Assembly (NCBI RefSeq): GCF_004087915.1
Contig: NZ_CP035108.1
Coordinates: 2,914,001-2,978,000 of the forward strand
Length of the DNA: 64,000 bases
Source: Geovibrio thiophilus
GTDB lineage: Bacteria > Chrysiogenota > Deferribacteres > Deferribacterales > Geovibrionaceae
Reading direction: 5' to 3'
In this document: piece after piece, positions 38,101 to 46,070 of the stretch
Layout: each line of letters opens with the position of its first letter
How positions within the stretch are numbered: position 1 is the stretch's first letter
The notes under the pieces: model-generated
What the model saw: only the letters and a program-made list of their open reading frames with translations
What the model was told of the DNA's origin: nothing
The model's database searches: none
Position numbers and translations under genes: made by a program

Positions 38101-38144
38101 ATCCCCCGTCTAATTTTCAGACCTTCGGGCAGATTTGTGCTCAT
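35115..38144 (-). CDS. MCE-domain intermembrane transport protein (LetB/YebT-like, eight MCE repeats)
   Basis: This 1009-aa protein has one N-terminal membrane helix (PVWLTPLLALCITLWLLYSG) and then about 970 periplasmic residues. I count eight MCE repeats, from the openings VKYRGINVGKV, VFFKGMNAGQV, VMFMGLPAGLV, IYFRNIQIGHI, LYFRGIKVGEI, VYYRNMNAGTV, a degenerate seventh, and VYYRQMETGGV, and from eight matching ends (e.g. LETLISGSYIEV, LASLISGGVSFDNP, LKTLLAGGISFATP). E. coli LetB has seven, which stack as rings into a lipid-conducting tunnel between the two membranes. The ATG at 38144 has GGGGGA upstream; the frame to 38165 has none. It overlaps the upstream PqiA-domain gene by 4 bases. Confidence 0.92.
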   Translation of the reverse strand: MSTNLPEGLKIRRGILSPVWLTPLLALCITLWLLYSGYVNLGKEIIIQFDSGSELVPEKTPVKYRGINVGKVKDVRIAESPDKVEAVVMLSKEAEILAREGMMFWIVKPRLGFNKITGLETLISGSYIEVQPPTFDMEKMSELAEQTYFIGLSEPPDTDLSEDALTLRLQTKSNQYLIKGVPVFFKGMNAGQVTGVKFDPKSGIYDVNISVNRDYKQYVTTSTAFWDVGGLELKFDAAGLSLESAPLASLISGGVSFDNPSGEPGAPVENGHLFSLYGSEEQSRLSENVITLRMKNSGGIKAGRTPVMFMGLPAGLVTDVSPSADYSEVNAHIRLNREYESFAGKDSRFVLVKPSFSVTGISGLSTVLTGVYIEVYPGGGEPASEFALSEYAPAKGETDGRRITLSASDKGSLDVMSGIYFRNIQIGHITDVRLIKNRSVEFDAVIYSGYANLAGEGLYFSRKEGLDLRLDSTGLTIDTPSLTALIRGGIEAEHFGRGTSSLNLYESSAEAKKAYYKDTGIKTVRLAAGTAEELAAGDALYFRGIKVGEIGGFSLNKSGSGILAEAFIYPEYTELVTPYSIFYKSGGISFEADAAGLRIQAPALKTAIGGGIAFFNPQERLLRCDNNTYTLFESRSDGEKAIALSGSGRSVTLTAANAVPPAEGADVYYRNMNAGTVTGVKPGRNGIPELTLFIKPEFARFLSDKTRFWLEGGMEFRADTSGFSFKSKPVKTYIEDAVYFDNFKKNSGTGVLYPDPKSAREADMAKIYVSFPYQVEIKRGAPLMSGKAEAGYAAGSVIKDGKTRTALLVHDEFTDGLTEGALFWTEGMKISADGIENLDSAVLGTKIAMKGGSGEAKTEFTALAEAPSPFEGKEGLRIRLLTPARHSLERGSPVYYRQMETGGVENIRLSADGRNVEVSVFIDEKYRRLVKNNSVFWNSGGVGTKINLFGVKVKTESLKTLLAGGISFATPDETGAQAENGEVFNLYADPKSSWLNWEPDLSETADKNN

Positions 38145-38755
38145 TGTTCCCCCTTTTTGTCCCATATCAGGCGTGTATCGAAAGATTTTGAAGCAAGCAT
38201 CGTGGTTATGACCGTTGCGGCGAAGAAGGTTGCTCCCGCTCCGCCTTTTATCTGTATGAGAAAGCCCATGTTAACAAGCCCCGCCATTATTGTGATCACG
38301 TATATATCAAGCATGGACCATTTCCCTATAACCTCTATCAGGTGGAAGAGGCGTGTCTTGGCGGAGTTCGTCAGCCTGTCCTTCACTCTGAGAGCTGTAA
38401 GCAGATAAAAAATGCTGCCTAACTTAAACAGCGGCACAATAAAGCTTGCCACGAAGACAACCGCCGCTATGAAGTACATCTTATTCTCAAAAAGCTCTAT
38501 AACCCCGCCGAGAATAGTATTTGCGGATGAATCGGCGAAGGTTTCTATAGACATTACGGGCAGCATGTTCGCAGGTATGTACAGCAGCAGGGCTGTTATT
38601 GTCAGCGCCCATGTTTTCTGGAGGCTGTTTTTCCTGCGGGGATGAACAGTGCTCCCGCATACGGGACATCTGAGTCCTTCCGTTCCTGCGCCGGATGCGT
38701 CAATAAGCTGTCTGCACGAGAGGCACAATGCCGTGTTCATTTCAATATCAGTCAT
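38141..38755 (-). CDS. PqiA/LetA-domain membrane protein (second half-protein)
   Basis: This 204-aa inner-membrane protein has an N-terminal zinc ribbon (CLSCRQ ... LRCPVCGSTV) and four predicted helices (TWALTITALLLYIPANMLPV, a second near 90-115, and two after 140). In E. coli, LetA carries two such modules in one chain; here they are separate genes that overlap by 8 bases. LetA/PqiA proteins are partners of MCE tunnel proteins and probably load lipid. Its stop overlaps the start of the eight-MCE gene by 4 bases. Confidence 0.9.
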   Translation of the reverse strand: MTDIEMNTALCLSCRQLIDASGAGTEGLRCPVCGSTVHPRRKNSLQKTWALTITALLLYIPANMLPVMSIETFADSSANTILGGVIELFENKMYFIAAVVFVASFIVPLFKLGSIFYLLTALRVKDRLTNSAKTRLFHLIEVIGKWSMLDIYVITIMAGLVNMGFLIQIKGGAGATFFAATVITTMLASKSFDTRLIWDKKGEQ

Positions 38756-39368
38756 TTACTGCTGCCTTAAGACGAAACAGGAGAGTATCGTAATATACCT
38801 CGGTGATTGCAGTAAAGGCGCATACGAACATGAGCAGATATATTCCGTAGTCGAACGTCAGCTCGGACATGTCTATGAGCTTAACTATTGAGACCAGTAT
38901 ACCCACAAGAAAGACATCCGCCATGTGCCACTCCTGAAAAAAATTCGTAAGCCTCAGCACTGCGGTGAAGAAGGGAAATTTACGCCCCGCAAGAACCGCC
39001 AGCGATATATAAAAACAGGAAAGCAGAAAGCTCATGGGGATGATAACCGAAGTCAGCAGAACAAGGAATCCCACTGCGCCCAACCCTTCCTCATACAGAG
39101 TCCGTATACTCCCGAGCACAGTCGCCGAGCTGCTGAGGCTGCTCACTGAAATATCCAGCACAGGATAAAGCAGAGCGGGAACGAACAGCATAAAAGCGGA
39201 TATGCTGAACGCCGCCACATAAGCCACGGCGTTTTTCCCCTGCTTCTTAACCGTGCTGCCGCAGCGGGCGCAGGTTATCTTGTCATCAGTGTTTTTCGCG
39301 AAGGAGACAGCCCACCCGCAGTAAGCGCAGGCGGTGCACACCTCATCATGTCCGGTTAAAGGGTTCAT
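38748..39368 (-). CDS. PqiA/LetA-domain membrane protein (first half-protein)
   Basis: This 206-aa inner-membrane protein has a zinc ribbon (CTACAYCGWAVSFAKNTDDK, then CARCGSTV), followed by four predicted helices, including VAYVAAFSISAFMLFVPALL. It is the first gene of the operon PqiA-1, PqiA-2, MCE protein. I place the start at 39368 (or ATG 39374): a consensus promoter ends 7 bases before 39368, so any start further upstream would precede the transcription start. No ribosome site precedes it, which points to a leaderless mRNA. Confidence 0.85.
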   Translation of the reverse strand: MNPLTGHDEVCTACAYCGWAVSFAKNTDDKITCARCGSTVKKQGKNAVAYVAAFSISAFMLFVPALLYPVLDISVSSLSSSATVLGSIRTLYEEGLGAVGFLVLLTSVIIPMSFLLSCFYISLAVLAGRKFPFFTAVLRLTNFFQEWHMADVFLVGILVSIVKLIDMSELTFDYGIYLLMFVCAFTAITEVYYDTLLFRLKAAVND

Positions 39369-39374
39369 AAGCAT

Positions 39375-39403
39375 ATTATAAGGTTTTAAACGGCGTGTGA
39401 CAA
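39375..39403 (-). promoter_or_regulatory. Consensus promoter producing a probably leaderless mRNA
   Basis: On the minus strand TTGTCA (39398-39403) and a perfect TATAAT (39375-39380) are 17 bases apart. Transcription should start near 39368, which is the A of the predicted start codon of the first PqiA-domain gene. Confidence 0.65.
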
Positions 39404-39474
39404 GCCGCACGAATTTAAGAAGTGTTAAAAAACGGCAAAGGCACAGTTAACCATACGACACTTGATTACTTGCG

Positions 39475-39535
39475 GCTAATAAAGTTCAATTAGCTTAATA
39501 AATAGATTGACAGCAAAAGAGCATCAGTCTAGTAT
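39475..39535 (+). promoter_or_regulatory. Promoter and palindrome of the first TonB-dependent receptor
   Basis: TTGACA (39507-39512) and TAGTAT (39530-39535) are 17 bases apart. Just upstream is a perfect inverted repeat GCTAAT-N8-ATTAGC (39475-39494), positioned as an activator site. GCTAATAAA recurs upstream of the second receptor promoter. It does not look like a classical Fur box. Confidence 0.55.
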
Positions 39536-39694
39536 TTTCGTGTTCCGTGTCTTGATTTCCGCTGTTTAACAGACAAAGTCGGAAATCTCTTCCAGCTTGC
39601 GAACCGGTGCGGAGGCTTGGAAAATACAATGCACGGAAATCTTTCAAATACTATCCTTGAGAATCTTCTGAATTCCGAAATTAAAGGGGAGAAC

Positions 39695-41944
39695 ATGAAA
39701 AAAAACAGATACGGTTTTGGGCATATTCTTGCGCTCGGGCTCGCACTTTCGGTAACTTTCGGCGTTACGGGCGCATTCGCGGCCGATGAGGAGATCACTC
39801 TTGAAACAGTCGAAGTAGTCGGCACAGCGGCGGAGCAGGTTAAGCAGTCGCTCGGCTCTTCCATCATCACAAAAGAGGATATTGAAAAAAATCCTCCCGT
39901 TAATGACCTTTCGGAAATAATACGCCGCCAACCCGGCGTTAACCTTACAGGGAACTCCGCCTCCGGTTCCAGAGGTAACAACCGCCAGATAGACCTGCGC
40001 GGCATGGGTCCCGAAAACACGCTCATACTCATCGACGGACGCCCTGTTAAATCACGCAACTCCGTCCGCTACGGGTGGACAGAGGAAAGAGACACCAGAG
40101 GCGATTCCAACTGGGTTCCCGCCGAAATGGTTGAACGCATTGAAGTCCTCAGGGGACCAGCGGCAGCCCGTTACGGCTCCGGCGCCATGGGCGGCGTGGT
40201 GAACATAATTACCAAAAAACCCGAGGACAAATTTACAGGTTCAATGACATTCATGGGCAACATTCAGGAGGATGCGCAGGAAGGGGATTCATACCGCTTT
40301 AACGCTTCCGTTGGTGGCCCTGTGAACGATTCGGTTTTCTTCCGCATATACGGAGGCATAAACTACCGTGACGCGGACGCCAAAAGCATAAACGAAGGCG
40401 AAGCCGCTTACGGCGGCGCTGAAACTGTCGCCGGACGTGAAGGCTACCGCAACAGAGACATTAACGCACTTCTCACATGGGAAGTAAACAAGCAGCAGAC
40501 TGTGGAACTCACCGGCGGCTACAGCCGTCAGGGCAACATTTACGCAGGCGACTCAATGCAGAACTTCGGCAATGATTATACAGAATCGCTCTACGGTGAG
40601 GAAACAAACGTAATGCGCCGCAAGAACATAGCCGCCACCCACACAGGCGACTGGAACTGGGGACACACCCGTTTTGACATCAGCTACGACAGCACAGTGA
40701 ATACCCGTCTTAATGAAGGTCTGGCGGGCGGTCTTGAAGGCGAGATAACGGATACTCCCACCTATGAACCCGGCATGGCGGAATCAGAGTTTAATACGCT
40801 GCTCACATCCGTACAGGCGGATATACCCCTGAACCTGTTCGGGTTCGCGCAGACTCTCACTGTGGGTGCGGAATATCTCGGAGAATCGCTGGACGACAAA
40901 GGCTCACTGAGAAACTCGCCGGCTATGACATGGCTTAATATCGACCTTGAAGGCTATAACCCCGGCAAAACCGACGAGGATGTATACAGCTATGCCTTTT
41001 ATATTGAGGACAATATCTATCTCGGCAGCGGCGTAACGCTCACTCCGGGCGTGCGTGTTGACGAACATGAAACCTTCGGCAGCAATGTAAGCCCCAGCCT
41101 TAACGCGTCTTATGAGATCAACTCCAACTGGACAGTCAAAGGCGGCGTGGCAAGAGCATACAAAGCGCCTAATCTTTATCAGGGCAACCCCAACTACCTG
41201 CTTTACAGCAGAGGAACAGGCTGCTACGGCGGAGCAAGCTCACTGGGCGGCGGATGCTATCTTCAGGGTAACGAGGATCTTGATCCTGAAACAAGCATAA
41301 ACAAGGAGATAGGTATTGCTTACGACTCCGATTCATTCAGAGCAAGCGCCACCTATTTCCACAATGATTATGACAACAAAGTTTACGCAGGTAAAAAATC
41401 CGTGGCGACTGTTAACGGCAACAGAGACGTTTACCAGTGGGAAAACGCAGGCGATGCCATTATACAAGGTGTAGAGGGGAACGTCTTTGTCGCTCTCGGC
41501 AAAGACATTGATTTCAACACTAACGTCACTTACATGATCGAATCCGAGCTTAAAAGAACCGGTCAGCCCCTGAGCATTGTCCCTGAATACACAGTGAACA
41601 CGTTCATCGACTGGAGAGCCGCAGACAGGCTTTCTCTCGGGGTGAACGCCACTCTCTACGGCGAACAGGAGACCCCTTCCATAGAGATCAGAACGGAAAG
41701 AGAGATAGAGAAAGATACCATAGATCCTTACGCCCTTGTGGGAATAAGCGCAAAATATCAGGTATTTGAAAACGTGTCTCTCAGCGCGGGAGTTAACAAT
41801 ATTTTCGATAAACAGCTTAACCGCAAAGGCAACTCCGCTTCCGCCTCAGCCTCAGCCTCAGCCGACGGAGCCGAAAAAGCCAACGCATATACTTACAACG
41901 AAGTGGGCAGATCATACTGGCTGTCTATGACGACTGAGTTCTGA
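39695..41944 (+). CDS. TonB-dependent outer-membrane receptor (FepA/CirA-like), copy 1
   Basis: This 749-aa receptor has a signal peptide ending ALSVTFGVTGAFA, a TonB box in EITLETVEVVG, a plug domain (residues about 45-175; LSEIIRRQPGVNL, DLRGMGPENTLILIDGRPV, RIEVLRGPAAARYGSGAMGG) and a 22-strand barrel ending in an aromatic residue (SMTTEF). The long plug resemblance to FepA/PfeA suggests a ferric catecholate siderophore, but the ligand is not proven. A Ser-Ala repeat (SASASASASADG) lies in a late loop. The ATG at 39695 has GGGGAG; the frame to 39617 lacks a signal. It is paralogous to the next gene and followed by a shared 87-bp repeat. No TonB or ABC importer gene is near. Confidence 0.93.
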   Translation: MKKNRYGFGHILALGLALSVTFGVTGAFAADEEITLETVEVVGTAAEQVKQSLGSSIITKEDIEKNPPVNDLSEIIRRQPGVNLTGNSASGSRGNNRQIDLRGMGPENTLILIDGRPVKSRNSVRYGWTEERDTRGDSNWVPAEMVERIEVLRGPAAARYGSGAMGGVVNIITKKPEDKFTGSMTFMGNIQEDAQEGDSYRFNASVGGPVNDSVFFRIYGGINYRDADAKSINEGEAAYGGAETVAGREGYRNRDINALLTWEVNKQQTVELTGGYSRQGNIYAGDSMQNFGNDYTESLYGEETNVMRRKNIAATHTGDWNWGHTRFDISYDSTVNTRLNEGLAGGLEGEITDTPTYEPGMAESEFNTLLTSVQADIPLNLFGFAQTLTVGAEYLGESLDDKGSLRNSPAMTWLNIDLEGYNPGKTDEDVYSYAFYIEDNIYLGSGVTLTPGVRVDEHETFGSNVSPSLNASYEINSNWTVKGGVARAYKAPNLYQGNPNYLLYSRGTGCYGGASSLGGGCYLQGNEDLDPETSINKEIGIAYDSDSFRASATYFHNDYDNKVYAGKKSVATVNGNRDVYQWENAGDAIIQGVEGNVFVALGKDIDFNTNVTYMIESELKRTGQPLSIVPEYTVNTFIDWRAADRLSLGVNATLYGEQETPSIEIRTEREIEKDTIDPYALVGISAKYQVFENVSLSAGVNNIFDKQLNRKGNSASASASASADGAEKANAYTYNEVGRSYWLSMTTEF

Positions 41945-42028
41945 TTAATAAAGGCAGCCCGTACATCCTGTCGGGCTGCCTTACACGCTCGCGCCGTGAT
42001 AAACACGGCTTCGCTTCGCACGGCGCAG
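41942..42028. repeat. 87-bp direct repeat carrying a terminator, copy 1
   Basis: It starts at the stop codon of receptor 1 and is 86/87 identical to 44655-44741 after receptor 2. It holds a strong hairpin, AAGGCAGCCCG (41951-41961) pairing with CGGGCTGCCTT (41972-41982), then a second palindromic part around GCCGTG ... CACGGC. The first hairpin is a likely terminator. Confidence 0.75.
41951..41982 (+). terminator. Terminator of TonB-dependent receptor 1
   Basis: An 11-bp perfect stem with a 10-base loop lies 7 bases beyond the stop codon. The U-tract is weak, so it may act as a stabilising 3' hairpin instead. Confidence 0.6.
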
Positions 42029-42109
42029 TATTTGTCTTGCCGCTCCAAAAACTACATCCTGTGTTTTTGCCGCACACGCTCGCGCCGAACTTCGTTTGGC
42101 TTCGCTTCG

Positions 42110-42177
42110 CACGGCGCAGTTCCGTCCATGGAACTGTTTGTGTCATTGCGAACCCTGCAAGGGTGAAGCAATCTCTC
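42110..42177. repeat. Dispersed repeats between the two receptors
   Basis: 42110-42137 is the 28-bp CACGGCGCAG unit seen also at 30334 and 44732. 42141-42177 (TGTCATTGCG ... AAGCAATCTC) belongs to the 7025-7097 family. The 487-bp gap between the receptors otherwise holds only the promoter of receptor 2. Confidence 0.55.
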
Positions 42178-42330
42178 ATTTAATAACATAAAGCCGTACA
42201 TACTGTCGGGCTCGCTTCTGTTTTAGGGAACATTTTTTTGTTTCTTTTTATAAGCTTTTAAAATTAGTATCAGCAATAGATTAGTCTAGTTTTATTTAAC
42301 TAACATTTTTATAGCTAATAAACAATTTTA

Positions 42331-42360
42331 TTGACATAAATACGCGGAAACCTGTATTAA
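42331..42360 (+). promoter_or_regulatory. Promoter of the second TonB-dependent receptor
   Basis: TTGACA (42331-42336) and TATTAA (42355-42360) are 18 bases apart. Upstream AT-rich DNA (42290-42325) contains GCTAATAAA, also found upstream of receptor 1, and AACTAAC, so both may share a regulator. Confidence 0.5.
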
Positions 42361-42431
42361 GAGCAGGTAACAAATCATAGTTACTCACTAAATTATCCAG
42401 AGAATCTTTAGCATTCCAATAAGGGGAAATC

Positions 42432-44657
42432 ATGAAAAAAAGTAGCATCAGCTTCGGGCATATTTTTATGCCTTTGGCAGCATTTGCCGTCATCCTGCTT
42501 TCGGCGGGCGTTTACGCAGCAGAGCAGGACACAATTACTCTCGATGCAGTTGAGGTAGTAGGTACGGCTGAAGAACAGGCGAAACAGTCTCTCGGTGCAT
42601 CAATTATAACAAAAGAGGATATTGAAAAACGCCCTCCTGCCAACGATCTTTCCGACATAATCCGCCGTCAGCCCGGTGTCAACCTTACGGGAAACACCGC
42701 GACAGGAATGAGAGGCAACAACCGCCAGATCGATCTTAGAGGCATGGGACCTGAAAACACTCTTATACTCATTGACGGACGCCCTGTTATGTCAAGAAGT
42801 TCAGTCCGCTACGGTTGGGATGGCGAAAGAGATACCAGAGGTGACACTAACTGGGTTCCCGCCGAGATGGTTGAACGTATAGAAATTCTCCGAGGTCCGG
42901 CGGCTGCCCGTTACGGTTCCGGCGCCATGGGCGGTGTGGTAAACATAATAACAAAAAAACCGGAAGACAAACTCACCGGCTCAATGTCCTTCTACACGAA
43001 TATGCCTGAAGACAGCAAAGAAGGCGGTAACAAGAGAGTAAATGTTTCCGTAAGCGGTCCCGTCAGCAATTCTCTCTCATTCAGAGTATACGGAAGCAGA
43101 TCTGAATCCGAAGGAGACGCCCCGGATATTAACTCTGATGCGATAGATACTGACAGCGATACTTCGATAATAGCCGGACGCGAGGGTGTAAATAACAAAG
43201 ACATCAACGCAATTCTTTCATGGGTTGTAAATAAGCAGCAGATAATAGATTTCGGCGCAAGCTACAGCCGTCAGGGCAATGAATACGCAGGTGACGCCCT
43301 TCTGGGCGCTGTGGGGGCGGGTGATGCGGCGGCAAGAAGCATGCTTGGCGAAGAAACAAACATAATGCGCCGCAGAAGCTATTTTGTTACTCACAGCGGC
43401 AACTGGGACTGGGGTTCAAGCCGAGTGGATCTCAGCTATGAAGGCACTGACAATGTTCGTCTTGATGAAGGTCTCGCAGGCGGTTCAGAAGGCAAGATTA
43501 ATACCGCAGAAAACTGGAATCTCACTGAACTTGAAAATTACCGTGCAAAAGCAGAGGTAAACATCCCCGTTGTTCTTTTCGGTTTTCACCAGACAGCCAC
43601 TTTGGGCGCAGAATACCTTAAAGAAAAAATGAAAGACCCCGGCAACACAGGCAGAAACGCCACTACCACTGCTCCTGACTACGAAGCAGGCAACAGCGAG
43701 CTTGAACAGTACAGCTACGCAGCTTACGTTGAAGACAATATCTACCTCGGTCACGGCGTAACTCTGACACCCGGTGTAAGGATGGACTACCACGAAATCT
43801 TCGGCTCCAACGCCAGCCCCAGCCTCAATGCTATGTGGGAACTTAACAAAAACTGGACTGTAAAAGGCGGCATAGCAAGGGCATACAAGGCGCCGAACCT
43901 TTATCAAGGCAATCCCAACTACCTCCTTTCCAGCAATGGTAACGGCTGCGCATACAGAAATCCCTCCGGCTCATCTTCCTGCTATCTGTTGGGGAATGAT
44001 GACCTTGAACCTGAAATAAGCATAAATAAAGAGATAGGTCTTGCTTTTGAATCTGATATTTTCAATGCCAGCGCCACCTATTTCCGCAATGATTACGACA
44101 GCAAAATATACGCAGGCACTGAGCCAGTGGATTACACCGACAGATACGTCTATCAGTGGCAGAACGCTGAGGATGCTATAGTAGAGGGTGTGGAAGGCAA
44201 CGTATTTGTTGCTGTAGGCAAAGACATTGATTTCAATACGAATATCACTTACATGATAAAAAATGAGACAAAAAAAGACGGTCAGCCTCTCAGCATCGTC
44301 CCCGAATATACCATCAACTCTTTCGTGGACTGGAGAGCAACTGATTCCCTGCTCCTTGGGGTAAACGCCACTTACTACGGCAAGCAGGAGCCCAGAACTC
44401 TCAACTACAAAAGACCCGATGTTCCTCTTTCAGAAGAAGCTATGGAAAACCGCGACCCTTACTACATTTTCGGCATATACGGCACATACAAAATAATTGA
44501 TACCATTACTTTTAAAGCTGGTATAAATAACCTTTTCGATAAACAGCTTTACCGCGAAGGCAACGCATACAGCGTAACCAGCGGGGCAGGCGCAGGCGGG
44601 GACACTTACAACGAACCCGGCAGATCATACTACGTTTCTATGACAATGGACTTCTGA
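42432..44657 (+). CDS. TonB-dependent outer-membrane receptor (FepA/CirA-like), copy 2
   Basis: This 741-aa receptor has a signal peptide (MPLAAFAVILLSAGVYA), a TonB box (TITLDAVEVVG), a plug almost identical to that of receptor 1 (DLRGMGPENTLILIDGRPV) and a barrel ending YVSMTMDF. Divergence from copy 1 is concentrated in surface loops (e.g. DAIDTDSDTSIIAGREG; about residues 215-250 and 320-420), as expected if ligand range changed after duplication. RNGCAYR-type Cys pairs occur in a loop of both copies. The ribosome site is AAGGGG. Its own promoter precedes it, so it is transcribed separately from copy 1. Confidence 0.93.
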   Translation: MKKSSISFGHIFMPLAAFAVILLSAGVYAAEQDTITLDAVEVVGTAEEQAKQSLGASIITKEDIEKRPPANDLSDIIRRQPGVNLTGNTATGMRGNNRQIDLRGMGPENTLILIDGRPVMSRSSVRYGWDGERDTRGDTNWVPAEMVERIEILRGPAAARYGSGAMGGVVNIITKKPEDKLTGSMSFYTNMPEDSKEGGNKRVNVSVSGPVSNSLSFRVYGSRSESEGDAPDINSDAIDTDSDTSIIAGREGVNNKDINAILSWVVNKQQIIDFGASYSRQGNEYAGDALLGAVGAGDAAARSMLGEETNIMRRRSYFVTHSGNWDWGSSRVDLSYEGTDNVRLDEGLAGGSEGKINTAENWNLTELENYRAKAEVNIPVVLFGFHQTATLGAEYLKEKMKDPGNTGRNATTTAPDYEAGNSELEQYSYAAYVEDNIYLGHGVTLTPGVRMDYHEIFGSNASPSLNAMWELNKNWTVKGGIARAYKAPNLYQGNPNYLLSSNGNGCAYRNPSGSSSCYLLGNDDLEPEISINKEIGLAFESDIFNASATYFRNDYDSKIYAGTEPVDYTDRYVYQWQNAEDAIVEGVEGNVFVAVGKDIDFNTNITYMIKNETKKDGQPLSIVPEYTINSFVDWRATDSLLLGVNATYYGKQEPRTLNYKRPDVPLSEEAMENRDPYYIFGIYGTYKIIDTITFKAGINNLFDKQLYREGNAYSVTSGAGAGGDTYNEPGRSYYVSMTMDF

Positions 44658-44741
44658 TTAATAAAGGCAGCCCGTACATCCTGTCGGGCTGCCTTACACG
44701 CTCGCGCCGTGATAAACGCGGCTTCGCTTCGCACGGCGCAG
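44655..44741. repeat. 87-bp direct repeat carrying a terminator, copy 2
   Basis: It is 86/87 identical to 41942-42028 and likewise starts at the receptor stop codon. It continues into the 28-bp CACGGCGCAG unit (44732-44759), as if the extra spacer found in copy 1 had been deleted between two identical GCTTCGCACGGCGCAG segments. Confidence 0.75.
44664..44695 (+). terminator. Terminator of TonB-dependent receptor 2
   Basis: The same 11-bp stem as after receptor 1, AAGGCAGCCCG with CGGGCTGCCTT, with a 10-base loop. Confidence 0.6.
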
Positions 44742-44836
44742 TTCCGTCCATGGAACTGTTTGTGTCAGTATATTTAAAGACTGCTTCGTCGCTCCAATCC
44801 CTCGCAGTGAGGACAAGGGGAAGTTATTGCCGCTGA

Positions 44837-44867
44837 AAGAAAAACACCCTCCTTTATGAAAGGAGGG
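44837..44867 (-). terminator. Rho-independent terminator of the polyamine genes
   Basis: CCCTCCTTT and AAAGGAGGG form a 9-bp stem with a 3-base loop (44847-44867). On the minus strand TG and a T-rich tract (TTTTTCTTT) follow. It lies 31 bases beyond the nspC stop. Confidence 0.85.
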
Positions 44868-44897
44868 CGGGGGAGGATTTATGCAGTTGTTTACTTT

Positions 44898-46070
44898 TCA
44901 GCTTATTCTGTTCTTATAATCTTCGTAACCGAATTTTCTGATTACTTCAAAGGTTCCTTTCTCAAGGCTGAATGTGACGATCGAGGGGAGCTCCACTCCG
45001 TTGAAGTTTGTGTTCTTCACGAAAGAATACAGCGCCATATCGGTAAAAACCAGTCTGTCACCCCTTTTCAGCGGCGCGTCAAAATGATAATCCCCTATGA
45101 CATCCCCTGAGAGGCAGGAGATTCCGCCAAGACGATAGGTATATTTTCCGTTCTCGGGCTCGCCTGTGAGCTTCGGTCTGTACGGCATTGCCAGAACATC
45201 CGGCATGTGCGTTTCCGCCGAGCAGTCGCACACGGCTATGTCCATTCCGTTGTATATAGTGTCCAACACAGAGGTTATAAACACTCCCGCATTCAGCACC
45301 ACTGCCTCACCGGGTTCGAGGTAAACCTGTATATTATTGTATCTTTTCCGGAAATCTGTAATCAGGCGGCAGAGAAGCTCAATATCGTAATCGTCTCTTG
45401 TTATGTGATGTCCGCCGCCGAAGTTTATCCATTTCATCTGCGGTATGAGGTGAGAGAAATGCTTTTCAAAAGATGCCAGCACCCTTTCCAGAACATCCGA
45501 ATTCTGTTCGCACATGGCGTGAAAGTGCAGTCCGTCTATCCCTGTGAGGTCGACTCCTTCCAAGTCCTGCGGAGCCACGCCGAAGCGTGAGCCGGGGAGG
45601 CACGGGTTATACAGTTCCACCTCAACCTCGGCATGCCCGGGGTTAACCCGCAGACCTATTTCAATATGCCTGCCGCCTGCCTTTATCTTATCCCTGTGCA
45701 GATGCCACTGGTTCACGGAGTTGAAGACTATATGGTCGGAGTATTTTATTACCCGCTCCATCTGAGCGTATGTGAATGCGGGAGAATAGGTATGTGTCTC
45801 CCTTTTGAACTCCTCAAAGCCCAGTTGCGCCTCTATGGGACCGCTGGCGCAGACTCCGTGCAGATATGATGAAATAAGCGGAAACATCTTCGGCAGGGCA
45901 AACGCCTTGAGAGCAAGCATTATCTTCGCCCCTGTGCGCTTTTGCACTGAGTCAAGAATTTCGCAGTTGCGACGGATCACATCCTCACTGATCAGGTAAC
46001 AGGGCGTTTCCGCCCTGCCCGTTATTTCCTTCGGAAAATCTTTCAGCGTCTGTGCATATGAATCTGTCAT
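44898..46070 (-). CDS. nspC: Carboxynorspermidine/carboxyspermidine decarboxylase
   Basis: This 390-aa PLP enzyme (alanine-racemase fold) decarboxylates carboxynorspermidine or carboxyspermidine, the last step of the alternative polyamine route. The PLP Lys is in IMLALKAFALPKMFPL. GIDGLHFHAMCEQNSDV, MKWINFGGGHHITRDDYD and VCDCSAETHMPDVLAMPYRP, with the active-site Cys, match NspC. It overlaps the dehydrogenase gene by 4 bases (ATGA), so the two are translationally coupled. Confidence 0.95.
   Translation of the reverse strand: MTDSYAQTLKDFPKEITGRAETPCYLISEDVIRRNCEILDSVQKRTGAKIMLALKAFALPKMFPLISSYLHGVCASGPIEAQLGFEEFKRETHTYSPAFTYAQMERVIKYSDHIVFNSVNQWHLHRDKIKAGGRHIEIGLRVNPGHAEVEVELYNPCLPGSRFGVAPQDLEGVDLTGIDGLHFHAMCEQNSDVLERVLASFEKHFSHLIPQMKWINFGGGHHITRDDYDIELLCRLITDFRKRYNNIQVYLEPGEAVVLNAGVFITSVLDTIYNGMDIAVCDCSAETHMPDVLAMPYRPKLTGEPENGKYTYRLGGISCLSGDVIGDYHFDAPLKRGDRLVFTDMALYSFVKNTNFNGVELPSIVTFSLEKGTFEVIRKFGYEDYKNRIS

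Noticed and set aside
39475-39494. Fur box upstream of the first TonB-dependent receptor
   Set aside because: GCTAAT-N8-ATTAGC does not match the GATAATGATAATCATTATC pattern; kept only as an unnamed palindrome.
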